Shown: positions 24,300 to 32,596 of the stretch, piece after piece
Layout: each line of letters opens with the position of its first letter
Position numbering within the stretch: position 1 is the first letter of the stretch
NCBI RefSeq assembly: GCF_017814945.1
Contig: NZ_JAGIPX010000022.1
Location: forward strand, 1-64,000
Reading direction: 5' to 3'
DNA from: Paraburkholderia sp. LEh10
GTDB taxonomy: Bacteria > Pseudomonadota > Gammaproteobacteria > Burkholderiales > Burkholderiaceae
Length of the DNA stretch: 64,000 bases
Notes under the pieces: model-generated
Told to the model about the DNA's origin: nothing
What the model saw: only the letters and a program-made list of their open reading frames with translations
The model's database searches: none
Program-made: the position numbers and the translations under genes

Positions 24300-24701
24300 T
24301 CATTCAATAATGCGATTAAAACTGGCGTAGTGGTCGTCTGAGTAATAACAATTGTCGGTCCGCCTGAGCGGGCCTCCACAGACTATGCGGCGTGCGCCGC
24401 GATCGCGGGCGCGTGGCGTGGGAACGGTGTATTCGTGGTAATAGCCGCGCCGGTGCGACGGCAGCAACCGCTCACGATTGCCGAATACGACGCCGTCCTT
24501 CTCATACGGGTAAGGCCCGCCAGCTGCAATCAAGTTCAATGTCTTGACGGCTTCCGGCGGCAATTGCGCCACCGCGATGGTGCCCCCGGCCTGTCCCTGC
24601 TGTGCTTCCCGGGCTGCGGCGCCCGTTGGAAAACCGCCGGCAAGACCGCCGACCGTCAACGCGGCGATCAGCACGCCGTTGCGGAGCCACTTGCGTGCCA
24701 T
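24300..24701 (-). CDS. Secreted guanyl-preferring ribonuclease (barnase/RNase Sa family)
   Basis: 133 residues: signal peptide (residues 1-30, ending GAAA), then a ~95-residue microbial ribonuclease domain. Family landmarks are QLPPEAVKTLNLIAAGGPYP, VVFGNRERLLP and GYYHEYTV with the catalytic base Glu90, then RRIVCGG with Arg105 and DDHYASF with the catalytic acid His124. The Glu-to-Arg spacing of 15 equals that of RNase Sa. Cys108 and Cys118 could form a disulfide. The family cuts single-stranded RNA after guanine. The barstar gene follows immediately. A group II intron lies 42 nt upstream of the start codon in the sense direction, so expression may depend on splicing or on a promoter inside the intron. 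Confidence 0.9.
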   Translation of the reverse strand: MARKWLRNGVLIAALTVGGLAGGFPTGAAAREAQQGQAGGTIAVAQLPPEAVKTLNLIAAGGPYPYEKDGVVFGNRERLLPSHRRGYYHEYTVPTPRARDRGARRIVCGGPLRRTDNCYYSDDHYASFNRIIE

Positions 24702-24784
24702 GAATCAGAATTCCCGCTGTTGACGAACGAGTTTGACGACCATGTAGGGTAGCCCCCTTTCCTTTCGGATCAGGGGCCCCCGAA

Positions 24785-24818
24785 GAACTGTACGTGCGAG
24801 TTTCCCCGCATACAGCTC
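24785..24818 (-). ncRNA. Group II intron domain V
   Basis: 34-nt hairpin reading GAGCTGTATGCGGGGAAACT and on to TACAGTTC on the minus strand. It has the AGC catalytic triad, a GAAA tetraloop and the expected two-base bulge. This is the most conserved part of the ribozyme and shows the intron's catalytic core is intact. Confidence 0.92.
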
Positions 24819-24840
24819 AAGCCTACATACAAAATCCCGC

Positions 24841-26541
24841 TTATAGCAGAACCGGCTTAGTCACCGCAAGTTTACCAGCATGTACCTGGCGGTGGCAGTC
24901 CGGGTGAAGCAACGCTCGATTGGAAATAGCGTCTGACCCGCCCAGCATCCGATACGTCAAATGATGATCGTGCCAGCCCGTTTCTTCCGTCAAGGCTTGT
25001 CCGCAGTGCGCACAAAGTCCGTTCTGCGACATGTACAGCGAGACCCATTGTTTACGGTAGCGCTTGGAAAGCCACATCCGCTCCTGACGCAGCGTCTCAC
25101 CGTATTGCTCCCATCTGACATCGAAGGGATTGTATTCACCCGCTACTTTCTTGGTCCGCCGAACCGGCGTACTACTCGGCCGGAACAATTCCAGCAACCA
25201 AGTACTGCCATCGTCTTCCGCTATCGGCGCGCCGAATACCCACGTCCGTTTGCCAACTGTGTGAAAGTACTTCTTTCGTACCCACCTGGCATTCTTCTGT
25301 GGATGCCGGCGCCTGCACCACCGCCAGAGCCTCTTGAAAACCAGATGCTCCATGCGGCTGTACGCCTGCTTGGCCACGACGGGGCTGTGATACTGCGCCC
25401 AGCCTCGCAACATCGGATTCAACAGAAGGATCAGACCTTCCTGAGTCGCCTCCTTGTTGCCACTGATCGTTTCCGCCACCTTGCGATAGAACGCTTTCAC
25501 GTTCTTCTTGCTTGGCTTGATGAGCAGCTTTCCCGAATACTTCCGGAAATTCCACCCCAGGAAGTCGAAGCCGTCATCAATGTGAGTGACCCGCGTTTTC
25601 TCCTCCGATAGTCGCAGTCCTCGAACGTCAAGGAATGCTTCCACCCAAGGTTTCACCTCGTTTTCCAGCAACTCCTTCGAATTGCCAGTGATCACGAAGT
25701 CATCCGCGTATCGCACCACATTCACTTTCAGCTTCGAGGCTTTAACCACTCCATACCGGGCACGAAGGTGCTTCAGTAGTTCAGGTTCAAGCCCGTTCAG
25801 CGTCACGTTAGCCAGCGTCGGGGAGATGATCCCTCCCTGCGGCGTACCGGCCTCAGTCGCCTGCAGCTGACCCTTGTAAATCAGGCCAGCCTTCAACCAT
25901 TTCCGCAGGATCTCCGCGTCCATAGGGACGTGGTGCTCCAGCCAGTCGTGGTTGATGTGGTCAAAGCAGCCCTTGATATCTGCTTCCAGTATCCATTGGG
26001 CCGAGGCCTTCTTGGACGTGCAAACAAATATCTGACTCTTTGCGTCGGCCGTCGAGCGGTTAAGCCTGAACCCATATGAGTTCGGATCGCTCGTCGATTC
26101 CGACACCGGCTCCAATGCCAGCAGATAAAGAGCCTGCATCGCCCTGTCCCGCATCGTCGGGATACCCAGAGGGCGCTCCTTCCCATTGGCCTTGGGGATA
26201 AAGACCCTCCGTAGTGGCAGGGGTCTGTATCCACGCCGCTTCAACCTGCCGACAGCTTCCCATCGGCTTTCAGGCGAATCCCATAGCTCGCGATCGACTC
26301 CCGCCGTTCGCGCACCCTGGTTTTGCGTAACACGTCGTACCGCATATAGCTTTGCGGACAACGTGCGGGTCAGCATCCGTTGCAGAGTTTTCACCCTGCG
26401 CCAATCGCTTTCCCGCGTCGCCTTCGCAATTCGAATCTGCATCCCTCTCACGTTCCGTTCAACCCGACGCCAATCGACGGCGTGCCAGTTGTTCGGCGCG
26501 TGGGAAAGCGCAGATCTATCCTTTCGGACAGATACTCTCAT
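24841..26541 (-). CDS. ltrA: Group II intron reverse transcriptase/maturase with HNH endonuclease domain
   Basis: 566 residues. Reverse transcriptase blocks run from LKRRGYRPLPLRRVFIPKAN through EADIKGCFDHI (about 186-196) and TEAGTPQGGIISPTLANV to VVRYADDFVITG; the catalytic YADD is at 278-281. The maturase X domain follows (GFDFLGWNFRKYSGKLLIKP; LNPMLRGWAQYH). A C-terminal HNH nuclease has CAHCGQALT, WHDHHLTYRMLGG and LLHPDCHRQVH, all ligands present. It promotes splicing of its own intron RNA and target-primed reverse transcription into DNA. The ATG at 26541 has GGAG at good spacing. No stop or frameshift: the element looks mobile-competent. Confidence 0.95.
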   Translation of the reverse strand: MRVSVRKDRSALSHAPNNWHAVDWRRVERNVRGMQIRIAKATRESDWRRVKTLQRMLTRTLSAKLYAVRRVTQNQGARTAGVDRELWDSPESRWEAVGRLKRRGYRPLPLRRVFIPKANGKERPLGIPTMRDRAMQALYLLALEPVSESTSDPNSYGFRLNRSTADAKSQIFVCTSKKASAQWILEADIKGCFDHINHDWLEHHVPMDAEILRKWLKAGLIYKGQLQATEAGTPQGGIISPTLANVTLNGLEPELLKHLRARYGVVKASKLKVNVVRYADDFVITGNSKELLENEVKPWVEAFLDVRGLRLSEEKTRVTHIDDGFDFLGWNFRKYSGKLLIKPSKKNVKAFYRKVAETISGNKEATQEGLILLLNPMLRGWAQYHSPVVAKQAYSRMEHLVFKRLWRWCRRRHPQKNARWVRKKYFHTVGKRTWVFGAPIAEDDGSTWLLELFRPSSTPVRRTKKVAGEYNPFDVRWEQYGETLRQERMWLSKRYRKQWVSLYMSQNGLCAHCGQALTEETGWHDHHLTYRMLGGSDAISNRALLHPDCHRQVHAGKLAVTKPVLL

Positions 26542-27543
26542 GCTGCTCTCCTGCTCGATGAAGTGAAACCCGAGCGGAGACCAGACCACCCCTTGCGGGA
26601 GCGATCTGCTCCCGCAAGGGGGTTAAAAACGTACGTTGATGGTCCGGAAGCCCATCAACAATCACTTTCCAGCCGAGGGTAATCAGCCGTCTTGCGACGG
26701 TAGACCAGACGGAAGTCTGCCCGCTTATCGCGTGAGGTAATGTCTCAACCCCTATCCGGACCATTACAGCCCGGCATTCGCTTTCTCCGTCCTCCCATAC
26801 CCGCACCGTCAACAGCGTTCCTTGCGGTCCGCCTGCCAGCCCTCCTGCACTGGCAACGATACGGGCTTACCACGTTCCCGGCATGTCACACGACTGACGT
26901 AGGTCCCACCTATTCCCCGGCGGTCTGTTGGCGACGTAACCCGAACTTTCAGCGGGGTAGCCGACCGCACACCATTTTGGTTAGTGCCCAGCAGCAGTTG
27001 GCACTTTCCTTATCACGAGGTTTATCAGTGATTCACATACGTTGACCATATCAGCCAGCCTAGCTCCGAATCCCCTGCTGCTGAGGATTACCAGACGGGT
27101 ACCTCGCGGCACTCGCCTGCCCGAAACGTCCGGGGGCTTCATTGTCAGAAGAGCTTCACACCCCACCGTTGCCAGTGGCGCATGTCTTCTTAGGCTACTG
27201 CTAGTCGCATAGCAGGTTCTCTGCTTCGCTCCTACATCTCGCGAAGGCGAACAATGACACGCCGAGCTTTGCGCTCGACTTGTGCCGAACCACGTCCAAA
27301 CTCGGACGCAGGTATCACATACTCCAATCCGCTTGGTTAGCGGAGTTGAAGCCGCTAACTGGGCGGAACCTGACGGTAATCAGGTCAATGCAATCAAATT
27401 GACCGGCGCGGACGCCGACCAATATTCACGGCAGCGATTCCTAACAAGCAGCACTAGGTATCGCTTACTTCACAGGGGTGGCATCAAGGTGCCACGCATA
27501 TGGGACGGCTTTCGCCGTCCAGTCGATGCGACGCGTGTCGCAC
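26542..27543 (-). other. 5' structured RNA part of the group II intron (domains I-III and part of IV)
   Basis: About 1 kb without a gene, expected to fold into ribozyme domains I to III. The inverted repeat around CTTGCGGGAGC/GCTCCCGCAAG at 26592-26619 is a strong hairpin at the base of domain IV just ahead of the maturase gene. ACTTTC occurs at 27003-27008 and 26945-26950. This would pair with the six bases at the end of the 5' exon only as an EBS1 complement, which needs a fold to confirm. Confidence 0.65.
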
Positions 27544-27650
27544 GAAAGTCGTAAGGGTATCGCTAATGTCTTTTGGAATCAACGTTCATTCGTCGGACAA
27601 AAGGCCGCCCGGGCGAAACGGCTCGCCGTCGAAGTCGGTTTTTACAATTC

Positions 27651-27834
27651 TTGACGCAGAATTTATCTCGAGCGAGATAAACTTATCTCTGAGGCACGAT
27701 GTTGGACGACTTTCATGCCTCGTCGTCCGGACTGCATGCAGTAAAAATCAAGTCAAGCGTCGGCCTTTTTGCGGGATGGCTAATCCCCAGCCACTGCTCG
27801 GAAGGCGTGCCCGTTGCGGGCACGCCTCTTTTTT
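27651..27834 (+). ncRNA. Candidate small RNA, ending at a strong terminator
   Basis: A plus-strand unit with no reading frame. It would begin downstream of TTGACG (27651) and a weak GATAAA -10-like box (27676-27681), include the GGACGAC/GTCGTCC hairpin, and end at an 11-bp GC-rich terminator with a run of six T. Against it: the -10 is poor, and the terminal hairpins could instead mark the 3' end of the convergent maeB message. I do not recognise the RNA. Confidence 0.3.
27803..27834 (+). terminator. Rho-independent terminator, plus-strand orientation
   Basis: Perfect 11-bp stem AGGCGTGCCCG/CGGGCACGCCT with a TTG loop, followed by CTTTTTT on the plus strand. On the minus strand it lacks a T tail, so it points away from maeB's own direction although it lies 50 bp past the maeB stop. 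Confidence 0.8.
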
Positions 27835-27882
27835 AGCCCGAACAGGCTAAAAAACCTCTAGCCTGCGCGCGCATCGGCAAAC

Positions 27883-30177
27883 TTAACGTGCCGCGTTCAC
27901 GTCGGCGACCAGCAGCGCCGTCATGTTGACGATCCGGCGAACCGTCGCGGACGGCGTCAGCACGTGGACCGGCTGCGCCGCGCCCAGCAGGATCGGCCCG
28001 ATCGCGATGTTATTGCCCGCCGCCGTCTTCAGAAGGTTGTACGAGATATTCGCGGCGTCGATGTTCGGCAGCACCAGCAAGTTCGCGTCGCCTTCCAGCG
28101 TCGACTCGGCGAGAATCTCGCGGCGCAGGTTCGCGTCGAGCGCGAGGTCGCCGTGCATTTCGCCGTCGACCTGCAAATACGGCGCGCGTTCCTGCAAAAT
28201 TGCCAGCACATCGCGCATTTTCTGTGCAGAGGGCGCATTGCTCGTACCGAAGTTCGAGTGCGACACCAGCGCGATCTTCGGCTCGATGCCAAAGCGCCGT
28301 ACTTCGTCGGCGGCCATGATCGTGATTTCGGCCAGTTCTTCCGCCGTCGGATCGACGTTCACATGCGTATCGACGAGGAAGATCTGACGTCCCGGCAACA
28401 CGAGCGCGTTCATCGCCGCATAGACCTTCGCGCCGTCCTTCTTGCCGATCACCTGGTCGATGAAGTGCAGGTGGCGATGCGTCGTGCTGACCGTGCCGCA
28501 GATCATGCCATCTGCATGCCCCTTTTTCACCAGCATCGAGCCGATCAGCGTCGTGCGACGGCGCATTTCCAGCTTCGCCATCTGCTCGGTGAAGCCCTTG
28601 CGGCACATCATCTTGTGATACGTCTGCCAGAAGTCGCGATAGCGCTCGTCGTGGTCCGTGTTGACGATCGTGTAATCCTGCCCGTTGACGAGACGCAGGC
28701 CATACTTCGCGATGCGCTGCTCGACGACGGCCGGGCGGCCGATCAGGATCGGCTTGGCGAGCTTTTCGTCGACGACGATCTGCACCGCGCGCAGCACGCG
28801 CTCTTCCTCGCCCTCCGCGAACACGATCCGCTTCTTCTCCGGTTCGACGCCGCGCGCGAGCTGGAAGATCGGCTTCATCGTCGTGCCGCTGTGGTAGACG
28901 AACTGCTGCAAATGCTGCTTGTACGCTTCCATGTCCTCAATCGGACGCGTCGCGACGCCCGAATCCATCGCGGCTTGCGCGACGGCTGGCGCGATCTTGA
29001 CGATCAGGCGCGGATCGAAGGGCTTCGGAATCAGGTATTCCGGACCGAACGACAGATCCTGAATCCCATACGCGGTCGCGACGATGTCAGATTGTTCCTG
29101 ACGCGCCAGTTCCGCGATCGCGTTGACCGCGGCGATTTCCATTTCCTTCGTGATAACCGTCGCGCCGACGTCGAGCGCGCCACGGAAAATGAACGGGAAG
29201 CAAAGGACGTTGTTGACCTGGTTCGGATAGTCGGTGCGGCCCGTCGCGATCACGGCATCCGGGCGCACTTCCAGCGCGAGCTCCGGCAGTATTTCCGGCG
29301 TCGGGTTGGCGAGCGCCAGAATCAGCGGCTTTTCGGCCATCTGCCTGACCATGTCCTGCTTCAGCACGCCGCCCGCCGACAGGCCGAGGAACACGTCCGC
29401 GCCGTCGATCACTTCCGACAGCGTGCGCGCATCCGTCTCACGCGCGAAACGCTCCTTGTCCGGGTCCATCAGCTCCGTGCGGCCCTTGTAGACCACGCCG
29501 GCGAGATCCGTCACGTAGATGTTTTCGAGCGGCAGCCCCAGATCCACCAGCAGGTTCAGACACGCGAGCGACGCGGCGCCCGCTCCCGAGGCGACCAGCT
29601 TGACTTTCTCGATGCTCTTGCCGACCACCTTCAGACCGTTCGTGACGGCCGCTGCGACGACGATCGCCGTGCCGTGCTGGTCGTCGTGGAACACGGGAAT
29701 CTTCATCCGCTTGCGGCATTCGCGCTCGACGATGAAGCAGTCGGGCGCCTTGATGTCTTCGAGATTGATGCCGCCGAAGGTCGGCTCCAGCGCGGCGATC
29801 ACGTCGACCAGCTTGTGCGGGTCCGACTCGTTCAGCTCGATGTCGAATACGTCGATGCCGGCAAACTTCTTGAACAGGACGGCCTTGCCTTCCATGACGG
29901 GCTTCGACGCGAGCGGCCCGATATTGCCGAGGCCGAGCACCGCCGTGCCGTTCGACACGACGCCGACCAGGTTGCTGCGCGCCGTGAAGCGCGCGGCATT
30001 CAGCGGATCTTCGACGATCGCCTCGCACGCGAACGCAACGCCCGGCGAGTACGCCAGCGCGAGGTCGCGCTGGTTGATCATCTGCTTCGTCGGGGCGATC
30101 GCGATCTTCCCGGGGGTCGGGAATTCGTGGTAGTCGAGAGCGGCTTCGCGGAGTTTGGTATTGACGGGAGTCGACAT
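27883..30177 (-). CDS. maeB: NADP-dependent malic enzyme, MaeB type (malic enzyme fused to phosphotransacetylase-like domain)
   Basis: 764 residues, the MaeB length. It decarboxylates malate to pyruvate with NADP. The malic-enzyme half (about 1-430) has DLALAYSPGVA, SNGTAVLGLGNIGPLASKPV, ESDPHKLVDV and the metal/catalytic FHDDQHGTAIVVAAAV. The NADP fold is KLVASGAGAASLACLNLL. The C-terminal half (about 440-755) is a phosphate acetyltransferase-like domain (GMICGTVSTTHRHLHFIDQV; ALVSHSNFGTSNAPSAQKM; ANLLVLPNIDAANISYNLLK) that in this family is regulatory, binding acetyl-CoA. It has a 251-bp divergent region with thiL. Confidence 0.97.
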   Translation of the reverse strand: MSTPVNTKLREAALDYHEFPTPGKIAIAPTKQMINQRDLALAYSPGVAFACEAIVEDPLNAARFTARSNLVGVVSNGTAVLGLGNIGPLASKPVMEGKAVLFKKFAGIDVFDIELNESDPHKLVDVIAALEPTFGGINLEDIKAPDCFIVERECRKRMKIPVFHDDQHGTAIVVAAAVTNGLKVVGKSIEKVKLVASGAGAASLACLNLLVDLGLPLENIYVTDLAGVVYKGRTELMDPDKERFARETDARTLSEVIDGADVFLGLSAGGVLKQDMVRQMAEKPLILALANPTPEILPELALEVRPDAVIATGRTDYPNQVNNVLCFPFIFRGALDVGATVITKEMEIAAVNAIAELARQEQSDIVATAYGIQDLSFGPEYLIPKPFDPRLIVKIAPAVAQAAMDSGVATRPIEDMEAYKQHLQQFVYHSGTTMKPIFQLARGVEPEKKRIVFAEGEEERVLRAVQIVVDEKLAKPILIGRPAVVEQRIAKYGLRLVNGQDYTIVNTDHDERYRDFWQTYHKMMCRKGFTEQMAKLEMRRRTTLIGSMLVKKGHADGMICGTVSTTHRHLHFIDQVIGKKDGAKVYAAMNALVLPGRQIFLVDTHVNVDPTAEELAEITIMAADEVRRFGIEPKIALVSHSNFGTSNAPSAQKMRDVLAILQERAPYLQVDGEMHGDLALDANLRREILAESTLEGDANLLVLPNIDAANISYNLLKTAAGNNIAIGPILLGAAQPVHVLTPSATVRRIVNMTALLVADVNAAR

Positions 30178-30428
30178 AAGCGGACTTGGAAGTGCGGATT
30201 AGAATAGATGTTCGACGGCATTGTAGCGCCAATCCCAAAAGTCGAACCCTGCAATCCAGGTGCAACTGCCGCGACAGAAACAGCGTGAAAGGAACGCGTC
30301 CCGTTTTGCGTCAGGCAATGCGACGACTGGAATGCGCGCCTTTAGCGTCGTGTTAGCTTCCTGTTAGCGTTTGTTAGGCGCATCGATCCCATTCGCGTGC
30401 GCTGCCTTTCGCCCTCTCACGCCCATTT

Positions 30429-31424
30429 ATGCTTTCAGAGTTTTCACTGATCGACCGATTCTTCGCACGCCGCGCTTCGGCTTCGTCTTACCCTCAAGGC
30501 GCTGCTCTGGGAATCGGTGATGATTGCGCGCTGCTTTCGCCACCGACGGGCGAGATGCTTGCCGTGTCGACGGACATGCTGGTGGAAGGCCGCCACTTCT
30601 TTCCTGATGTCGATCCGAAAGCGCTCGGCCACAAGGCGCTCGCGGTTAACCTGTCGGACCTCGCGGCGATGGGCGCGAAGCCACAGGCATTCACACTCGC
30701 GTTCTCGTTGCCGAGGGCCGACGCCGCATGGCTGGCCGCTTTCAGCGAGGGCCTGTTCGAATTGGCCGAACGCCACGGCTGCGAGCTGATTGGCGGCGAT
30801 ACGACGGGCGGCCCGCTCAATCTGTGCATCACAGTGTTCGGTTCGGTGCCGCCGCAAACCGCGCTGCGCCGCGACGCCGCGCAGCCGGGCGACGACATCT
30901 GGGTGTCGGGCATGTTGGGCGACGCGCGCGCGAGCCTCGGTGTGCAGCGCGGCGAGTGGTCCGCCGATTCCGGCGACGCTGCGGCATTCCGGCGCGCCAT
31001 GGAGCTGCCCGAACCGCGCATCGCGCTGGGCCTCGCATTGCGCGGCGTCGCACGCGCCGCGCTCGACATTTCGGACGGCCTGGCCGGTGACCTGATGCAC
31101 ATTCTCGAGCGCTCGCGCCTGAACGCGTCCGTCGATGCCGACGCGCTGCCGCGCTCGGACGCGCTGCGCCGTCTTTCCGCCGACATCCAGCGCCGCTGCG
31201 CCGTCGCGGGCGGCGACGACTACGAACTGTGCTTCACCGCGCCGCCGTCCGCGCGTGACGCCGTCGTTGCGGCAGGTCAACAGGCGAGCGTTCCCGTGAC
31301 GCGCGTCGGTACAATAACTCCCCTCGATGCGGCGGGCACCGCGCCCGCAATCTCGTGGCACGACGCATCGGGCGCTCCACTCACATTGACCTTGCAAGGC
31401 TTCGACCATTTCCATGCAGAATGA
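30429..31424 (+). CDS. thiL: Thiamine-monophosphate kinase (ThiL)
   Basis: 331 residues. It phosphorylates thiamine monophosphate to the active cofactor thiamine diphosphate with ATP. It belongs to the PurM-like fold: SLIDRFFARR at the start, then GIGDDCALL, the nucleotide/metal loops STDMLVEGRHFF, GHKALAVNLSDLAAMGAKP and ELIGGDTTGGP. ARAALDISDGLAGDLMHILE and VAGGDDYELCFTAP complete the family pattern. Its stop overlaps the pgpA start by 11 bp, so the two are translationally linked. Confidence 0.96.
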   Translation: MLSEFSLIDRFFARRASASSYPQGAALGIGDDCALLSPPTGEMLAVSTDMLVEGRHFFPDVDPKALGHKALAVNLSDLAAMGAKPQAFTLAFSLPRADAAWLAAFSEGLFELAERHGCELIGGDTTGGPLNLCITVFGSVPPQTALRRDAAQPGDDIWVSGMLGDARASLGVQRGEWSADSGDAAAFRRAMELPEPRIALGLALRGVARAALDISDGLAGDLMHILERSRLNASVDADALPRSDALRRLSADIQRRCAVAGGDDYELCFTAPPSARDAVVAAGQQASVPVTRVGTITPLDAAGTAPAISWHDASGAPLTLTLQGFDHFHAE

Positions 31425-32046
31425 AACCTCGCTTGGCCCGTCCGGCAACTTCTCCGACGCGCCAACGGGCGGACAACCCGGCGGACCATCCAGCGCATCG
31501 GCCAACGGGACCCCTGACGGAACGACAAGCGGCGCGCCGCAAGGCCAGCCGCGCGCGCCCAGGCCCCGGCGTGCGACCGCGCGCTTCATGCTGTCACACC
31601 CGTTCCATATCTTGTCGCTGGGTTTCGGCAGCGGCCTGTCGCCGGTTGCGCCGGGCACCGTCGGCACGCTGTTCGCATGGGCGTCGTTCGCTGCGTTCAG
31701 CGCGCGGCTGACCGTGCTCGAATGGGGCATTCTGATCGCGGGCGGTTTCGTCGCCGGCATTGGCATCTGCAACTTCACCGCGAACAAGCTCGGCATCGGC
31801 GATCCGTCGCCCGTCGTGTGGGACGAGATCGTCGCATTCTGGCTCGTGCTGCTGATGGTGACGCCCGCCGACTTCACCGGTCAGTTGTGGGCGTTCATCG
31901 TCTTCCGCTTCTTCGACATGGTGAAGCCGCCGCCTATCGGATACTTCGACCGTCGACTGAAAGGCGGCTTTGGCATCATGTTCGACGATCTCGTCGCGGC
32001 GTTCTTCACGTTGCTCGTGATTGCGCTGTGGCGAATGTCGGTCTGA
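31414..32046 (+). CDS. pgpA: Phosphatidylglycerophosphatase A (PgpA) with disordered N-terminal extension
   Basis: 210 residues. It removes the phosphate of phosphatidylglycerol phosphate in the inner membrane, the final step of phosphatidylglycerol synthesis. The core starts near residue 60 with HPFHILSLGFGSGLSPVAPG, TVGTLFAW, then GIGDPSPVVWDEIVAFWLVL and FRFFDMVKPPPIGYFDR, which carry the conserved acidic and Arg residues, and several membrane helices. The first ~55 residues are Gly/Pro/Ser/Thr-rich and absent from E. coli PgpA (172 residues). The thiL-pgpA overlap argues that this long start is used. Confidence 0.94.
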   Translation: MQNETSLGPSGNFSDAPTGGQPGGPSSASANGTPDGTTSGAPQGQPRAPRPRRATARFMLSHPFHILSLGFGSGLSPVAPGTVGTLFAWASFAAFSARLTVLEWGILIAGGFVAGIGICNFTANKLGIGDPSPVVWDEIVAFWLVLLMVTPADFTGQLWAFIVFRFFDMVKPPPIGYFDRRLKGGFGIMFDDLVAAFFTLLVIALWRMSV

Positions 32047-32087
32047 TCTTTTCGTGCTTCCGGCGTTTCTCTCACTCAGAGTCCAGC

Positions 32088-32588
32088 ATGGCTACCGATT
32101 CCGTCGTTCACCAACTCGCCATTCGCGTCGGCAACCGTCTGCGCGACGAGCGGCTGATGCTCGCCACAGCTGAATCATGCACGGGCGGGATGGTCGCAAC
32201 GGCCATCACCGATATTTCCGGCAGTAGCGGCTGGTTCGAGCGCGGCTTCGTCACGTACTCCAATCAGGCCAAGAGCGAGATGATCGGCGTCCCGGCCGAT
32301 CTCATCGACAAGCACGGGGCCGTGTCCGAGCCCGTTGCGCGGGCGATGGTCGAAGGGGCTTTGAGGAATTCGCGCGCGCAGGTCGCGCTTTCCGTTACGG
32401 GCGTGGCGGGGCCCGGCGGTGGCACGGAGACCAAGCCTGTCGGCATGGTGTGCTTTGGATGGAGCAACCGGCTTCATACCGTCGTCGAGACGCTCGTGTT
32501 CAAGGGCGACCGCGAGCGTGTCAGGGTTCAGGCCGCGACGCATGCGCTGCGCGGGCTGCTCATTTTGCTCGAAGAGCGGGAACGCTGA
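32088..32588 (+). CDS. pncC: Nicotinamide-nucleotide amidase (PncC, CinA C-terminal domain protein)
   Basis: 166 residues, the stand-alone form of the CinA C-terminal domain. It deamidates nicotinamide mononucleotide to nicotinate mononucleotide in pyridine-nucleotide salvage. Signatures: LMLATAESCTGGMVATAITD with the active-site Ser/Cys region, GSSGWFERGFVTYSNQAK, GAVSEPVARAMVEGAL and SVTGVAGPGGGTETKPVGMV. It follows pgpA by 41 bp in the same direction, a common pairing in proteobacteria. Confidence 0.94.
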   Translation: MATDSVVHQLAIRVGNRLRDERLMLATAESCTGGMVATAITDISGSSGWFERGFVTYSNQAKSEMIGVPADLIDKHGAVSEPVARAMVEGALRNSRAQVALSVTGVAGPGGGTETKPVGMVCFGWSNRLHTVVETLVFKGDRERVRVQAATHALRGLLILLEERER

Positions 32589-32596
32589 GAACGCGC

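Larger units (their letters stand above)
24744..27543 (-). mobile_element. Group II intron, full length (about 2.8 kb), with maturase gene
   Basis: On the minus strand the intron begins GTGCGAC at 27543 (consensus GUGYG). It carries about 1 kb of structured RNA, an intact reverse transcriptase/maturase gene, a canonical 34-nt domain V (24785-24818), then a domain VI hairpin containing GGGCTACCC with a candidate branch-point A seven bases from the end. It ends in AC at 24744 (consensus AY). Base composition is visibly less GC-rich than the surrounding chromosome. It sits between maeB and the ribonuclease/barstar genes, in their transcription direction. The boundaries are inferred from the consensus ends and could be off by a few bases. 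Confidence 0.85.
27544..27882. other. 339-bp interval between the intron and maeB
   Basis: No protein gene. It holds an 8-bp inverted repeat TTTATCTC/GAGATAAA (27662-27681) just after a TTGACG box (27651-27656), a second inverted repeat GGACGAC/GTCGTCC (27704-27728), a strong plus-strand terminator (27803-27834), and an AT-rich hairpin TTTTTTAGCC/GGCTAAAAAA (27829-27854) close to the maeB stop. A small plus-strand RNA is possible. Confidence 0.55.

Noticed and set aside
27500..27850. A 116-codon plus-strand frame spanning the intron boundary and the maeB gap
   Set aside because: It starts inside the intron's 5' ribozyme end, has no domain or Shine-Dalgarno support, and crosses the hairpins and terminator region.
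27964..30207. A 747-codon plus-strand frame opposite maeB
   Set aside because: Same reason: no motif, biased composition, and maeB is fully conserved on the other strand.
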